From: Ecdyonurus torrentis
Lineage: Eukaryota; Arthropoda; Insecta; Ephemeroptera; Heptageniidae
Length of the DNA: 64,000 bases
Direction: 5' to 3'
NCBI GenBank assembly: GCA_949318235.1
Contig: OX439132.1
Location: 18,957,256-19,021,255, forward strand
In this document: in pieces, positions 1 to 64,000 of the stretch
How the letters are laid out: each line of letters opens with the position of its first letter
How positions within the stretch are numbered: the stretch's first letter is position 1
Position numbers and translations under genes: made by a program
The notes under the pieces: generated by a model
Seen by the model: the letters and a program-made list of their open reading frames with translations, nothing else
Databases searched by the model: none
Told to the model about the DNA's origin: nothing

Positions 1-981
1 TGATAAACAGATATACTCATAAACTATACAAACACAAATCGTAAAGATATTTGTAAAGTAATTATTTCGTTAATGTGGCACAATTAAACTTAACACCTGT
101 TTACACGGTGTTATAAATTTGATTATATGAAAATTAAATGATATTTTATGCTGTAGATTGCATGGAATTAAAAATATTACCCGCAGCACTGAAATATAAA
201 CATCAAAAACACTAAAATATTGCCCCTTGTGAACTAGACTTTAGAAATTACTTATTGCATTTTATTTGCAGTAAAATGTTTATACACAACACAGGATTAT
301 GACAATATATTTTATCATTCAAATTTAGCACAAGTTTTTCTCATAAGAATAACATTACAAATTTAGCGCAATATATACTTCAATATTTCTATACATTTGA
401 ACATTAACAGTACTTCTTTTTTTATATATATGTTCTTAAAAATATAAATTATAACTTTGTGGTTTGATTAAGAAAAGAGTTTCTTTATTAAAATAAATTT
501 AAATCGATATTATAGATAAATCGATAAAAGTTATCAAGACAAGTCTATATTTTTTTCCGATTCTAAAAATATTATTTCTTTGTATAACAATAAACATTTT
601 GATTGTCGATTAGATTTGTGGTGTGTGTGGTGTTGGTTAGTTGTAGTTGATCAGGGTGTGGTCTGCTGTGCTTGCTCTGCAACATTGAGGTCGGTGCTTG
701 GGCGTCACAACGTCTACTCCACTCTACTCTATGTACTGGCCACCTTGTCACAATCTTATATACTTAACTAACAAACGACAATTCTCTCGCCATTTCTTAT
801 AACCAGCTCCATGGTTTTAATGCAAAACATTTAGAGCACATTGACTAAAATATATTTTAACTTGTTTTTTATTTAAAAACTTAAGTCTTACTAAATTAAG
901 CATATCAACAAGTTTGTATGTATATATAAAAAGAAAATATAACGTTATTTATTTGCATAAAAACTTTGAAAAATTAGTGTT

Positions 982-1082
982 GTTCGTAAACCCTGTTTTC
1001 TTGCACCAAAAAAATGCGCATTCCATTTGATTAGCCATAGCCGATCGTCATTTTAGTAGCAGAAAACAGGGTTTACAAACAG
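982..1082. repeat. Short foldback element
   Basis: Inverted arms of about 20 bp, TAAACCCTGTTTTCT at the left and its complement at the right, enclose about 60 bp. This looks like a small MITE or decayed foldback. I saw no second copy. Confidence 0.6.
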
Positions 1083-4000
1083 CATTATTGTTTTAATGCA
1101 TGCTTTTTTTTTCTATTTTGAAGGCAGAATTTGATTTTAATACCAATATAAATTTTCTCCTATATATTATTGAATGTATTGGCAAGGTATGAAAAACCTC
1201 TTTGAATTTCTTTTGTTTTATAGATTTTTAACATGAAAAACACACATTATTATTATTATTTACTTTCCCTGATGTTAGCTATTATTATCATTATTATTTT
1301 AAAATTTTCCATAATATTCAAGCTAAAAACAATTTAGTAATTCACAAATATTTTGCAGAGTTGGAAAGCTTCGGTGATTTAAAGTAGGTAGCATAGAACA
1401 AAAGGTCAAAAATCTTACAAAGATAATTTTAAAAAAATTGTTCAATAATCGTGACAATTTGGTTCAAGATTTGTGTCACCTCTCTGGTCGTGTATTGTTA
1501 TTTACAGGTGAAAAGAATTTAATCGGGCAATTGATAAGTACCTGTGTAACAATGCAACACTATATGGAAAGTTCACATAGGTCAAATTGTAAGGCGTGAG
1601 ATTACGAACCAGTGTATTATTATTATTATTATATACAGAGGCCATAAGTCAGTGTGTTACTAGACTCCAAATTATCCTTTATTTATCGCTCAATCAAAAC
1701 TTTAATGCTATTTTATAAAACTTTAGAAAATAAAAATAAATTTTGTTTAATAGTTATAAAATTTTATGTTTCTATTGTATATAAAATTTGTTGTATCAAA
1801 TTTGTGTGCAAAATTTGTCGAATTTTGAATCAAAATATGAACTTTTGTGTAGTTAACTTTTTTCTTCATCCTATGTAAGTTCAATTTCACAGTACAATAA
1901 GGAAATAGCATGATGAAAAATAGAAATTATTTGATTTTTTTTTTATGAATATTAACGCCAAAATTTCAGACATTTATTATTATTATTATTTAGTCGTCAT
2001 ATTAATGTCAAATGAAATGTTGGTTAATACTGTAACCAAAAGAAAAAGAAGACAAAATTTTCTTTCTATAATGTCTATATTAAAAATAGAATGAAAGAAT
2101 TTACTAAAAGTACTTAAAACATAACGTAATAAACCACACACTACGAAAGCTATATATAAACATTTAAACATACAATTTACAATAGTTTAAAATAATGATA
2201 TTTGTTTCACTATATAACATAATAATGGCTTTCAGTACAGCTAATGTGTTTATTTACCATCACAATGTTCGTGAATTACTAACATGATAGTTCTCAGCAA
2301 ATCTATAATATTAGAGAGATCAACTGACATTTATTTCAAATATGAGAGGCAATTTGAGGGGTACGTGCTGCTTCTTCGATCAAATTAGCCAACGTTTATT
2401 AACAAACATATATTATATATAATAGTTCATGATTAGTATTAGTGGCTGCCAAAGTCAATTTTTGTTGTTGGGGATTTTTTATTTTTTTTTTTTTGCTTTT
2501 TTTTTTTTTGACGATATAATTGATACTTTTGCAGAAACAAGGATATGTTTTCAAGCCTGGGTTTTTACTATATAATATGCATAAAAATTACATGATAGAA
2601 TCTTATATCTGTGATGTAATGTATTATGTTATGTTTATTTTTTCTTGTTACTTGCAATTCTTCTTGTTACTATTGCTCATTATTACTATTATTATATGTT
2701 TGCACTTTGGTTTTACGTACGAAAAAAATGTTTGTTTTTTCATATTATATAATCGATGAAGAATTTATACATTAATATACACGTTCAATAATGTTTGAAG
2801 TGCTAAAAACCTCATGTAAAATGAACACCGCAAATAATAATTACAATAAGCTATTTTATAGTTTCTCGTGTGTTTATACTTGCAATTTTCATCTTTGTTT
2901 TTGTACTTTGTATTCTTGATTTTTAAATGCTTAATTTTTTAATGAATAATTAACTAGCTGTGATTAAGAAAACAGCATAAATGATCAAAAATATATATAT
3001 CAAAAGTATACGTTTACTGTATTCAATATTCAATCAATATAATAGAAAAGTTAGTTTTCAATTAACACTCAAATTTCAGCTATACAGTATGAATCAATTA
3101 ATTTTTTTCAAATATGCCAAGTAAAAAAATAAAATGTTTTGTTCTCTCTACAATTTCTAATTATCAAAAGTTCAATTGCTCTTGTCTTGACTTAAAAGCA
3201 GAGCAATTAATTTTTCTTTTTCATCATACCTGTTATCTCTTTCCTTATATATAATTTTAACATCAATTTTTCAATGTGATCCTACGTGTCAGGATGATTA
3301 ATGCGTTCACTTTTGTGGCTGATATTTCTAATACCTTTTGTTATTTAACTATTTTACATTGGATTGAATACTTTTTAGTTTCATTATTTATTACTTTTAC
3401 ATTTTATTGAAATTTGAGCTTTTATAGAGCAAAGTATTTTTGTACTTATGGTACATAATTGCATTTCTGGAAGTTCATATTTTTAAAAGTGAATGTTTTA
3501 AAAGATTGTTTCATTTCTTTCATCATTAATCCTTCGTTTCAAAATACTTCAGTTTCTTATAATGTACTCTATAAAAGCTCTCCTTTTTTTTCTTTTCTTT
3601 CTTTCTTTCTTTCTTTTTTTTCTTTTTTTTTTTTTTCCTTTTTGCTCTACAAATAATTTTTATTTTAATTAAAGTAACAGATTATATTTTTATTATTTAC
3701 AAGTGACAGAAAGATTAAAATATGATGCCTCATAAAAGGCTATTATATAATAATTTATTATTCTAAATGATTCAACTTAAAAACTTAATAATCTTTTTTT
3801 CCTACATTTTGCAATTTTAATTACTATAATGAATCATCATGAAAATAGTGTAATATTAACTATATAAAAAAAACTATAATATATAAATGAAAAGATTAAT
3901 ACTTATCTTTAATATATAAGTCCAGTTTTTTTGTTACACAAAATGTGGCACTTAATTCTTAAGAAATGATTCATCGACGTGTTGTGTAAAAAATAATAAT

Positions 4001-5353
4001 AATAAAAATTAAATAAAATTAAACAAAAAAAAAAGAAAGAAAAGGATAAGTTCATAATAGGAACATGGAAATATAAAAACCATTTTTATGTTCATTTCTT
4101 GCCCTCCATTAAAATTGAAATCCAAAGCATATTTTTATTGCAATTTTACGACACGTTATATAATATCTATATATTCAACAGGTCATTTTTTGGATTTTTT
4201 TTTCTTTTTAACAAAATGTTGTTATAGATTCTTATGAAGTAAATAAAATAATATATGAATTCGACCTTACTAACATGGTAACTGTAGTTGAGAAAACTAT
4301 ACTTTTTATGTATATATCAGAATCGTATAAAATTTAATATTAGATATGCGTTTTTGCCTTGTTTTATAGCCTCCTAGCTCCTAGCTACTGATCGACACTA
4401 TATAACAGTATTACTGAACAGAGATTGAGAGTACGTCAACAGTACTACGTCTATGAGAACAACTATTTTACCAGACAAACCCACTAAGTTAATTTACACG
4501 ATTAGCAACTTTTTTTTTACCTGCACAGAAAAAATTTGTCAAGTCTTAGACTAGAAAATTTCTGAATGTTATCCAACTATACCTAACTCATGCAATAACT
4601 TTTTTTTGATAACATAAAAGGTATTGAAATATTCAAGATACTAATAAGTAGAAGAATTGCTTTGGATAAATGTATTAATATTTGAACTGTTATTTGTCAC
4701 TCAAATCATTTGAGTTAGCCTACTCTTTCTATACTTCATATTTTTCTTTTGTAATTTTATTTTCAAGCTTCTTTCGTAAAGCCGTCGGCTTCTTATTCAT
4801 TCATACACCTCTGCATTTTTAAGTTCAGTATTAATAATGATGATTCATTCATAAAAAAAAAACTAACATTTTAATTTCCTTGCCGTGATGATTGAGGCGA
4901 CTGTCAAAGTTGAAAACCAATGAAAAATGTTATTTAATATTTTCAAGGTGTGCTTCAAAGAAAAAGATTTTAGCTAATGAAATAGATTTGAACTTCTTTT
5001 ATAATAAAATTTTATGCTGTTATAAAATATTTACAGACCACCCAAAGAAAGGAAAGGCTGCGGATAGTTTTTAAGTGTGTATTTTGTAGAAATGAAAAAT
5101 TTGCTAGAATTACAAAGTTTGTAAAATGATTCCAGATCATGAAGACTAAAACTTTAAGTTTAATCGTGTTTCTGTGTAAATTTTTTATTTCTAAATTAAG
5201 TAATAGTCATTAATGTTTTGTTTTTTATACTATAGCAACGCCTGTACTCTGTATGTGTGAGAATGTTCAAATAGTTAAAATAAGTTAATTTTTTTTTCAT
5301 ATAAACTCTACAGAATTTGGAAGTTTGTCTATTAATATGATACTGATAAGTAC

Positions 5354-5642
5354 TATAGGGTGTGTGCGCATGACGTCATTCTGAATGCTTTTCGATGCTC
5401 TTCTTGAGCAATGAATAACATTGTTCAGCATAGGACAAATGTAGTTTTTCTTTGGAAAATTAGCTATTATTATTTTTCTTGGCATACTTGAAAAACTAAT
5501 TCAACCTGTTAAAAACATCAATGCTCTGAAAAAATATTGTGAAGTATTTTAAACTGGCAAAATAAGTCATTTTCCCATACTGGCCCATGTTATTTAGCAC
5601 TCATTTATGGTGTTGACTTTAACATGAATGAAACCACCCTAT
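5354..5642 (+). mobile_element. MITE family B, copy 1
   Basis: An element of about 290 bp with TATAGGGTG / CACCCTATA ends, matching copies at 34529 and 61402. It carries no coding capacity. It contains TGACGTCA at 5371-5378. Ends and size suggest a TA-target non-autonomous DNA transposon. Confidence 0.7.
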
Positions 5643-6043
5643 AGAATCATGGTACATAATTACACTCCTATAGCAAAGAAAGGGGGACTAACAAGTAAGA
5701 ACATAATTATTAGCATATCTCGCGGTCAGTTACAATAAAATAACTTTTTGTTCTACGCAGTATTTAAACCTTGGTATATCAAGTTACTTTAATATTAAAA
5801 TATACGTTATTTATTTATATATAAAAAATTATAATGTAACTTTTATTTAGCAGCACAGATGTATACAAGTCACACTCAAAACCATTAGTTTTTTTTTCTT
5901 TTTCCAAAATACATTATGAACCAAATATTTAAATATACATTACGCTATAAAAATAAAGGTCACACTATATAGGAGGGTGGTCAACTATTAGTTATAACTG
6001 ATATGTATCACATTATATACATAGGTAATATCAAATATCATCT

Positions 6044-6243
6044 ACAGTCAACCGGGGTGACTTTGAACGCCCGGGGTAACTTAGAACACCCACTTAGTTC
6101 TACTTTGGGCACTCATTTCAAAATTTTAAAACATATCATTAAGATCAAAAACAAATTGGAACAATAGAAAGATTCTTCAAATTTCTAAAATAAGGCCTGA
6201 AGACAGAGATAATTGGGTGTTCAAAGTCACCCCAGTTGACTGT
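6044..6243. repeat. Foldback element with ACAGTCAAC ends
   Basis: About 200 bp bounded by inverted arms of about 30 bp (ACAGTCAACCGGGGTGAC at the left and its near-complement at the right). Single copy in this window. Confidence 0.65.
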
Positions 6244-6283
6244 AAATGTCAAAGCTATATTTCTATTTACCGATCTCAAGGTT

Positions 6284-6287
<4 letters not shown>

Positions 6288-6347
<60 letters not shown>
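6288..6347. repeat. (TA)n microsatellite
   Basis: About 30 TA units directly downstream of the 6044-6243 foldback. Confidence 0.95.
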
Positions 6348-6352
<5 letters not shown>

Positions 6353-6429
6353 ATTCGATTAGTTTACTACACACACCAGTCCGTGACATGTACCGGAAGA
6401 GAAGGTCTGTAATATTATTTCTTAAAGTA

Positions 6430-6565
6430 TACTTACTTTCATTTCTCTTGGTGTTTTTGCTTGCTTGTGTGACGTGTGGGTGGTTACAAGTATGTCACAT
6501 GGTGTACGTGTAGTTCACGTGTACTATAGCCGCACTTGCCGCCTCACTAAATCTATATAAACACT
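6430..6565 (+). promoter_or_regulatory. Promoter-like G+C-richer island with TATA box
   Basis: The island contains TGACGTGTGGG, CACGTG at about 6517 and a TATATAAA at 6554-6561, within otherwise A/T-saturated DNA. It could be the cadherin promoter, about 4.7 kb before the start codon. There is no transcript evidence, and a chance TATA match is easy in this composition. Confidence 0.25.
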
Positions 6566-7039
6566 TCTCAATATACAAATTAATCATAATATACTTTGAT
6601 ACTTCTATTAAGATTATTATTAATAGATATCAATATAGTATAGTGATTCCATATATGACCGTTATTACTGTATTATATATATAAGTTGTCACGAAACTAC
6701 ATAATATAGAAAAATATATAATATATAGTTCTTGTATTTACAGTATATCGCGATGAAAAAGTACAAGAGAATTATTATGTATATTATATTGATCGAAATG
6801 TCTATTGTATTTGATTTATATTTTTAAAATTCTTATTTAGTATTATATTATAATACATTATGTGAGTTTATTCTTACACGGTAAGTGTGCACAATTTGTA
6901 TCTTTCAAACATATAGAATGAAAGAGTTTATAAAAATTAAATGAAGCAAATTTTCAATGATTATGTTCTCAAAATAATATAAATATTATATATTTCATTG
7001 CATCTTCTAAAAGCTTTTTTTAAATAAAATCTATAGAAT

Positions 7040-7056
7040 TCTCCCTCTCTCCCTCC

Positions 7057-7104
<48 letters not shown>
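7040..7104. repeat. (CT)n microsatellite
   Basis: An imperfect CCCT/CT run grading into a pure CT array. Confidence 0.9.
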
Positions 7105-7105
<1 letters not shown>

Positions 7106-8238
7106 AGCTAGAAGTATTTTTTTAATGTTATGATGAAAGGCAAAAAATATAATATATTTGTATGATCAATACTTATAAAGTAGTTCTATGATAAGTTAAT
7201 AGGCTGAGCAAAATGCAATATATCCACATTTCAAAATATATTAAAAATAGAACAAATGTTTTTAATTACTGAAAATGTCAGAATAATAAGAATTCAATAA
7301 GAATTTAAAACTCTCAGAATAAACAATACATTTTTTTTAAATCGTATAACCTGATTACAAATCATTGAATGACATCACTTTACTTATTTAAAAAGCAATT
7401 TATGTAAACAATCTTCAATTTTGTAAAAAGTTTAAAATTGAAATGTCATTTTATTAATTTAAAAAATATGTTTTTATTGCAAACTTACCTTGAGTTTGTA
7501 GGAAAAGGAAAAGTGCTGAAGTAAAAATTAAGAAAAGTCAAAGTTTAAAAATTATATTTTTAAATTCTTATTGGATAGTATTTGCATACTTTCAAATAAT
7601 TATTGTATACTATAAGAGTCACAATTAAAACAAGAAAACAATTGAATAGCTATTTGTAAATAATAATTACAATAGAATATTCTTACTGTAGAGATACAAA
7701 CAACTTTAACGCCACTTTTAATTAAAATCATTAATAATTAATGACTTAAATATATATTCAATAATTTTACCTCCTTTCTTTGTTAATTTTAATTAAATAT
7801 AATGTTGGAAATTTTTATATATTATAAAAAAAATCCCTTTGAATAATTTATAACTATATACTTTCACAATTTTTGTTAAAACGATAAATTTTCATATAAA
7901 AAAAATTATAATATGACGTCATACTCATTTATTAAAGCATTGACAATTGAAAATTTCCCCACCAATGTAATAATATTATAAATAATGACTTTTTATTATT
8001 GATAGAGTAAAAGCTATACATACAACTTCTTTGCATGCAATAAAAGGATTGATTAATATTGGCAAAGATTCATTTCTTTCTTTTTTTTCTTTTGATAAAA
8101 TGCTTTTGGACTTTTATATAATAGAAAATTTTAAAGAAGTTATAAAAATAATTATTTGAAATTAATTGTATTGATGCCAGAAAGGGTACAAATAAAATAA
8201 ATGCTCTATGTACATAATATACATATTATGTACTGTAG

Positions 8239-8654
8239 TTAAAGCCCTTGTCAACTTACCTTTTTTATCATTTAGAATATTATAGACTAATAATTACCAT
8301 ACCTTAATATCCATGAATTAGGCATCGGCACGTTAATTTTGTATTTATTTTCGCTTGTTTCCCTTTTTGCGGTTATATCACGTATCTGACGTCACAATGT
8401 ACCGCCGCCAATCACAGTCACAGCTCTGGTCACGTGATAAATTTAAGCCCCTCCCTCAAGTTCTTTACCCCTGTCACGGCCCCATCGGTACAAGTACAAG
8501 TGACGTCAGATACGTGATATAACCGCAAAAAGGAAAATAAATAAAAATAAATACAAAATCAACGTGATGGTGTCTAATTCATCGATAATAAGATATGGTA
8601 ATTATCAGTCTAGTATTCTACATGATAAAAAAGTAAGTTGACAAGGCCTTTAAA
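8239..8654 (+). mobile_element. MITE family C, copy 1
   Basis: An element of about 415 bp flanked by TTAA, with long inverted arms beginning AAAGCCCTTGTCAACTTAC. Each arm carries TGACGTCA (8387-8394 and 8501-8508). A unique centre of about 100 bp is G+C-rich. It matches 59514-59929, where the centre is inverted. TTAA ends suggest a piggyBac-like target preference. Confidence 0.75.
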
Positions 8655-10360
8655 TGAAACTAAAAGAGTTTGTTTTTTGTATTTAATTTCCGTCAATATA
8701 AATGTATTGAAAACGGTTTAGATATATAAATATGCAAATACTTTTTATTACTATTTGTGATTATATGATATTAGAAATAAATTAGTTTTGAATGTATTTT
8801 GCAATTATTATACATCTACTTTGTGTCATTATTTTTAAATCTTTTAAGTCTTGCTTTGATATTATGGATGAATATAAAATGAATATGGATTTGTAAAAAC
8901 TAAAAACTGAAATAAACATTATCCTTTTATATTAAATATAATTCAATGAGAATTATTATTTATACATCAGCTAGCTGCATTATAAACATGAAAAATAGTA
9001 AAATGCGATCAATATTTAATCATAATTAAATATTACGATCCTAAGTACAATTTCAATATTTATTGTATTATGAACTGCATATACAAAATTAATTTTCCCA
9101 TCATATTTTAAAATACAAATATTTGCATAATATATTATTTTTTTCATTAGTTTTATTGAGCTCGGAGATGACATTATTTTATTAAATTGAAAATGTATAT
9201 TTTTATTATTTATAACAAAGTATAACAGAGGTATTGATATAGTGCAATGCTCCTAAGTTTGTAATTTAAACTTTTGTTTTACAGAGAATTTCTTATCATT
9301 TGTTTAAAATGAAATTATCATATTCTGATAATACTAATTTTGACATGTTTTTTCGTTGTTAAAAACCTTACAGCTATAGTTCAAATATTATTATTACGAA
9401 TGCGGGGAAAATTCTATAATATGAAAATTAACACTTCTTTAAAATATATATATATATATATAATTAGAGCTCCTTTTCTTTTTTTTTTTTTTTTTTTTTT
9501 ATTTATATTTTTTTTCTTTGACTAAATTTATGTAACAGGAACTGGTACAGTTTCAATTAAAATCGTTACTCTTTAGCTTTATGGACAGAACAAGTATATT
9601 ACGTGGAGATATTAATTAATTAAAGTAAGTAGTATCCATTATACATATAAACCATTCAATTTCTATATAAAACTGTATAATACTGTATACAAAGATTTTC
9701 TATGTTAAAATTGAGTGTACATTTCATATTAGTGAATGCATGTGATGCAGTTACAACGAGTGGGAAGTATGGAAATATTAATTAAATTTATCATAGGTTC
9801 AATGAAGCTTAAAGCTATATATAATACACAGTAGCTATAATTGGGACATGAATTAATCATAGTCTATACTGAAGTTAGTAAATCATTAATTTCAATTTAT
9901 ATGTAAACATAGCATAATAATAAAATTTATGAATATTAAATATCTTGCACATTTTTTTAATATCTAATGTAGAACAAAGATAGAGATGTAGACTTTGGTA
10001 ATGATATGAATAATCAATAGAAACATATAAAGCAGAACTACCTATAGACAAATAAGCATAAATTAATGATATGTCAACATGCAAATTTGGAAGCAAACAC
10101 TACAAGCTATATGAAATGCTAATTTACAGTAAATAATGAAAGCATTTTAATGAAATATTATTTTATATGATATATTTATAACATGAAAGTCCAGACTACA
10201 AATTCGATTGAACAACTTCAGTTACGTGTAATATATTTATGTACCTTGTAATTTAAATGTAAAAATTGATGTTTTTTATGTACTGCTTGTCTGTGCTGTG
10301 AGTGCTATCAGAATGTATTGGGTGAGTAACGTTGCCCGTGTTTAGGTAATAATTTGATTA

Positions 10361-10702
10361 TTTAAGCCATAGACCACATAAAACAATATGTGTTATTTAA
10401 TGAATAAACACGAAATGTGATCTTTAAAACTGTTGACAATTTGTACCAGAATGGTAATGTAGCCCCACATGAGAGCGTGAAAATACTGTAAAATATGCAA
10501 TTTAAGTAACTATGCATAGTTTCTGAGGTCAGAAACTATTACGTACGAAATTAGTACGAGTGCGGGTTGCATAAATCGAAATTTCTGATCACTGCTACGG
10601 AGCTACAGTTGGGCTTTTAGACAAACTAAAGTTATTTATGTATATCCCATCAAGTGTTTTGTGATATAAATGCTTATGTTTTTCTCTGGTCTATTTCTTT
10701 AA
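10361..10702 (-). mobile_element. MITE family D, copy 1
   Basis: An element of about 340 bp with ends TTTAAGCCATAGACCAC and TCTATTTCTTTAA. It is the reverse orientation of copies at 44965, 55219 and 63849. It contains the family's GTTGCATAAAT and ATCACTGCTACGGAGC segments. Confidence 0.7.
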
Positions 10703-10742
10703 GGCAAGTTGACTTTTTTTGTAGTTTGAAGGCCCGTATTTG

Positions 10743-10852
<110 letters not shown>

Positions 10853-11281
10853 ATTAATATTTACCTTGCTGGTTCAATCTAAAATTTAATGGTTAAAATT
10901 ACCACTGATAAAAATTTTAGTCTAAGGAGAAAAATTGTTAAAAGTTACATGAGGCATTATGGCACTACAATTTTTAGAATTCTTAATTAAATTTTGCACA
11001 AATGAATGCACAATTTGTTTCACATTTTTGGAGTTTTTTAGCTTTAATATAAGTACGTGAGAAATTAATTTTTGTTTGCCGTTAAAACTTTATGTCCAAT
11101 CACCACAGTATGTGTACCTCATTTTCAGCCTTAAAGATTGCTCTGTTTTGTTTGGTTTCTAGCAATTATATTAAAATCCAACTGATCCTTTTTTCGTAGA
11201 GAAAAAAAAATCTCCAATTATTTCAGATATCTAATAAATGTTATTTCAAAAGTCTATAAATTATTTGATTTTATGTTTTAG

Positions 11282-62795
<51,514 letters not shown>

Positions 62796-64000
62796 GTAAG
62801 TCATATTTCATTTTATATGTCAACGTCACTCTATAGATTTTCACTCAGTCTTGAATCTTCTGACATTTTTTAGTAACAATGCATGGAATATTATATAAAT
62901 GCAAATTATAATTTTCAAGTATTTCTATAAATTACGTTCAACAAATTGTGGTGTAGACTGTAGTGTCTGTATAAGACTCTAGCGGGATAACGTAGTGGGA
63001 TAATGTTTATTTTTTTATTAATAAGTAATATAATATCATATATCAAGTCATTTCATTTGATAAATTCTTCAGTTTTATATATAGAAAAATATATATAATA
63101 TTAAATTTCAATATAATTCCAGTATAGTTTAAATATGAATATCTTCAATAATAATATATATGAAAGCCTCAAATGCAAAAGCAGACATTCTACATTATGC
63201 TGTAAGGGCCATTTTCTCTCACTAAGCAAGTGACAAAAGAATTATCCACTAAATGTTGACTGCTTTTGAATCTCACGCTTTCATATATTAACAAATAAAT
63301 CTCATCCATATATTATGGATCATTCTTCTTTTCATATGTTAAAATTCCTTGAATTTCTAAAAGATTTTACACGTGTACGGTATAAGTCTCACAATTTAGT
63401 CAAAAACAATGCATGATAAAACGACAGACATTATTGTTAATTTTTTAATGTAATTTATTTTATTATAGTAGATTTTATTAAAGTTTAAACAGAATTATTC
63501 ATTTTATTACTCTCCTCATAAAATAAATTGTGCAATGCATAGTATAATAATTGAATATTAGATAGTATATTCATTATTATCAATATTACTATTTATTTTT
63601 TAAATATATGATACCATCATTTTCAAAATTATTATATTATTTACTTAAATAATAGTAATGAAATATTTAATTTATAAAAGACGTAAATTTGTGAAGCAAA
63701 TATTCATTTTAGGTTCCATATCACATGAATTTCACCCCCGTGAAAAGTGTTTTTAATACCACAGAGCTTAGGGAATTTTAATCGTTTATGGCTTATACTA
63801 ATAAAAAAGTCAACATTTTACGACTGCATTCTTTAACGGATTTCACATTTTAAAGGAATAGACCAGAGAAAAACATAAGCATTTATATCACAAAACACTT
63901 GATGGGATTTACATAAATAACATTAGTTTGTCTCAAAACCCAACAGTAGCCCCGTAGCAGTGATCAGAAAATTCAATTTTTGCAACCCACTCAACATTTT
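62796..64000. other. Start of intron 23, to window edge
   Basis: A/T-rich, phase 2. Apart from a family D copy at the end nothing is recognisable; no further exon appears before the edge. Confidence 0.75.
63849..64000 (+). mobile_element. MITE family D, copy 4 (cut by window edge)
   Basis: Begins TTTTAAAGGAATAGACCAG and continues AAGCATTTATATCACAAAAC in step with copy 3. It shows the most complete left terminus of the family. Confidence 0.75.

Overview
This window is AT-rich, intron-dominated DNA from an animal, most likely an insect or other arthropod. The reasons are GT-AG introns, A/T-saturated non-coding sequence, very long (TA)n, (GA)n and (CTTA)n arrays, many short palindromic (MITE-like) elements, and the closest recognisable gene. 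There are no bacterial genes, operons or CRISPR arrays. The order of arthropod cannot be fixed from the sequence.

One gene is clearly supported. It lies on the + strand and is the 5' portion of a large non-classical cadherin that I recognise as the protocadherin-15 / Cad99C type. I assembled 23 coding exons (11282 to 62795) whose reading frames join without a break for 1316 codons plus 2 nt. They encode a signal peptide, eleven extracellular cadherin (EC) repeats and most of the membrane-adjacent domain that follows EC11. The gene runs off the right edge: the transmembrane segment, cytoplasmic tail and stop codon are outside the window. The family is known for stereocilia tip links in vertebrates (PCDH15) and apical microvilli in flies (Cad99C).

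Layout: 1-11281 is non-coding 5' sequence with several foldback/MITE elements and a promoter-like island. Exon 1 (signal peptide) is at 11282. Intron 1 is 13.5 kb. Exons 2-4 (EC1 to the start of EC2) lie at 24.8-28.3 kb, exon 5 (EC2) at 35.2 kb, and exons 6-23 at 44.8-62.8 kb, with a dense cluster of short introns between 50.3 and 57.1 kb. Exons are visibly richer in G+C than introns.

Outside the exons the window is mostly repeats. Several MITE-like families are present in more than one copy: family A (GCATAA-rich), B (TATAGGGTGG ends), C (TTAA...TTAA, ~415 bp), D (TTTAAAG ends) and M. There are also single-copy foldbacks. The CRE-like palindrome TGACGTCA occurs eleven times, ten of them inside five different repeat families. 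Some family A and D copies sit within tens of bases of exon boundaries. A short signal-peptide-like exon with a good splice donor lies inside intron 5 (37883-37966). It is the best candidate for something undescribed: an alternative start of the cadherin or a nested gene.
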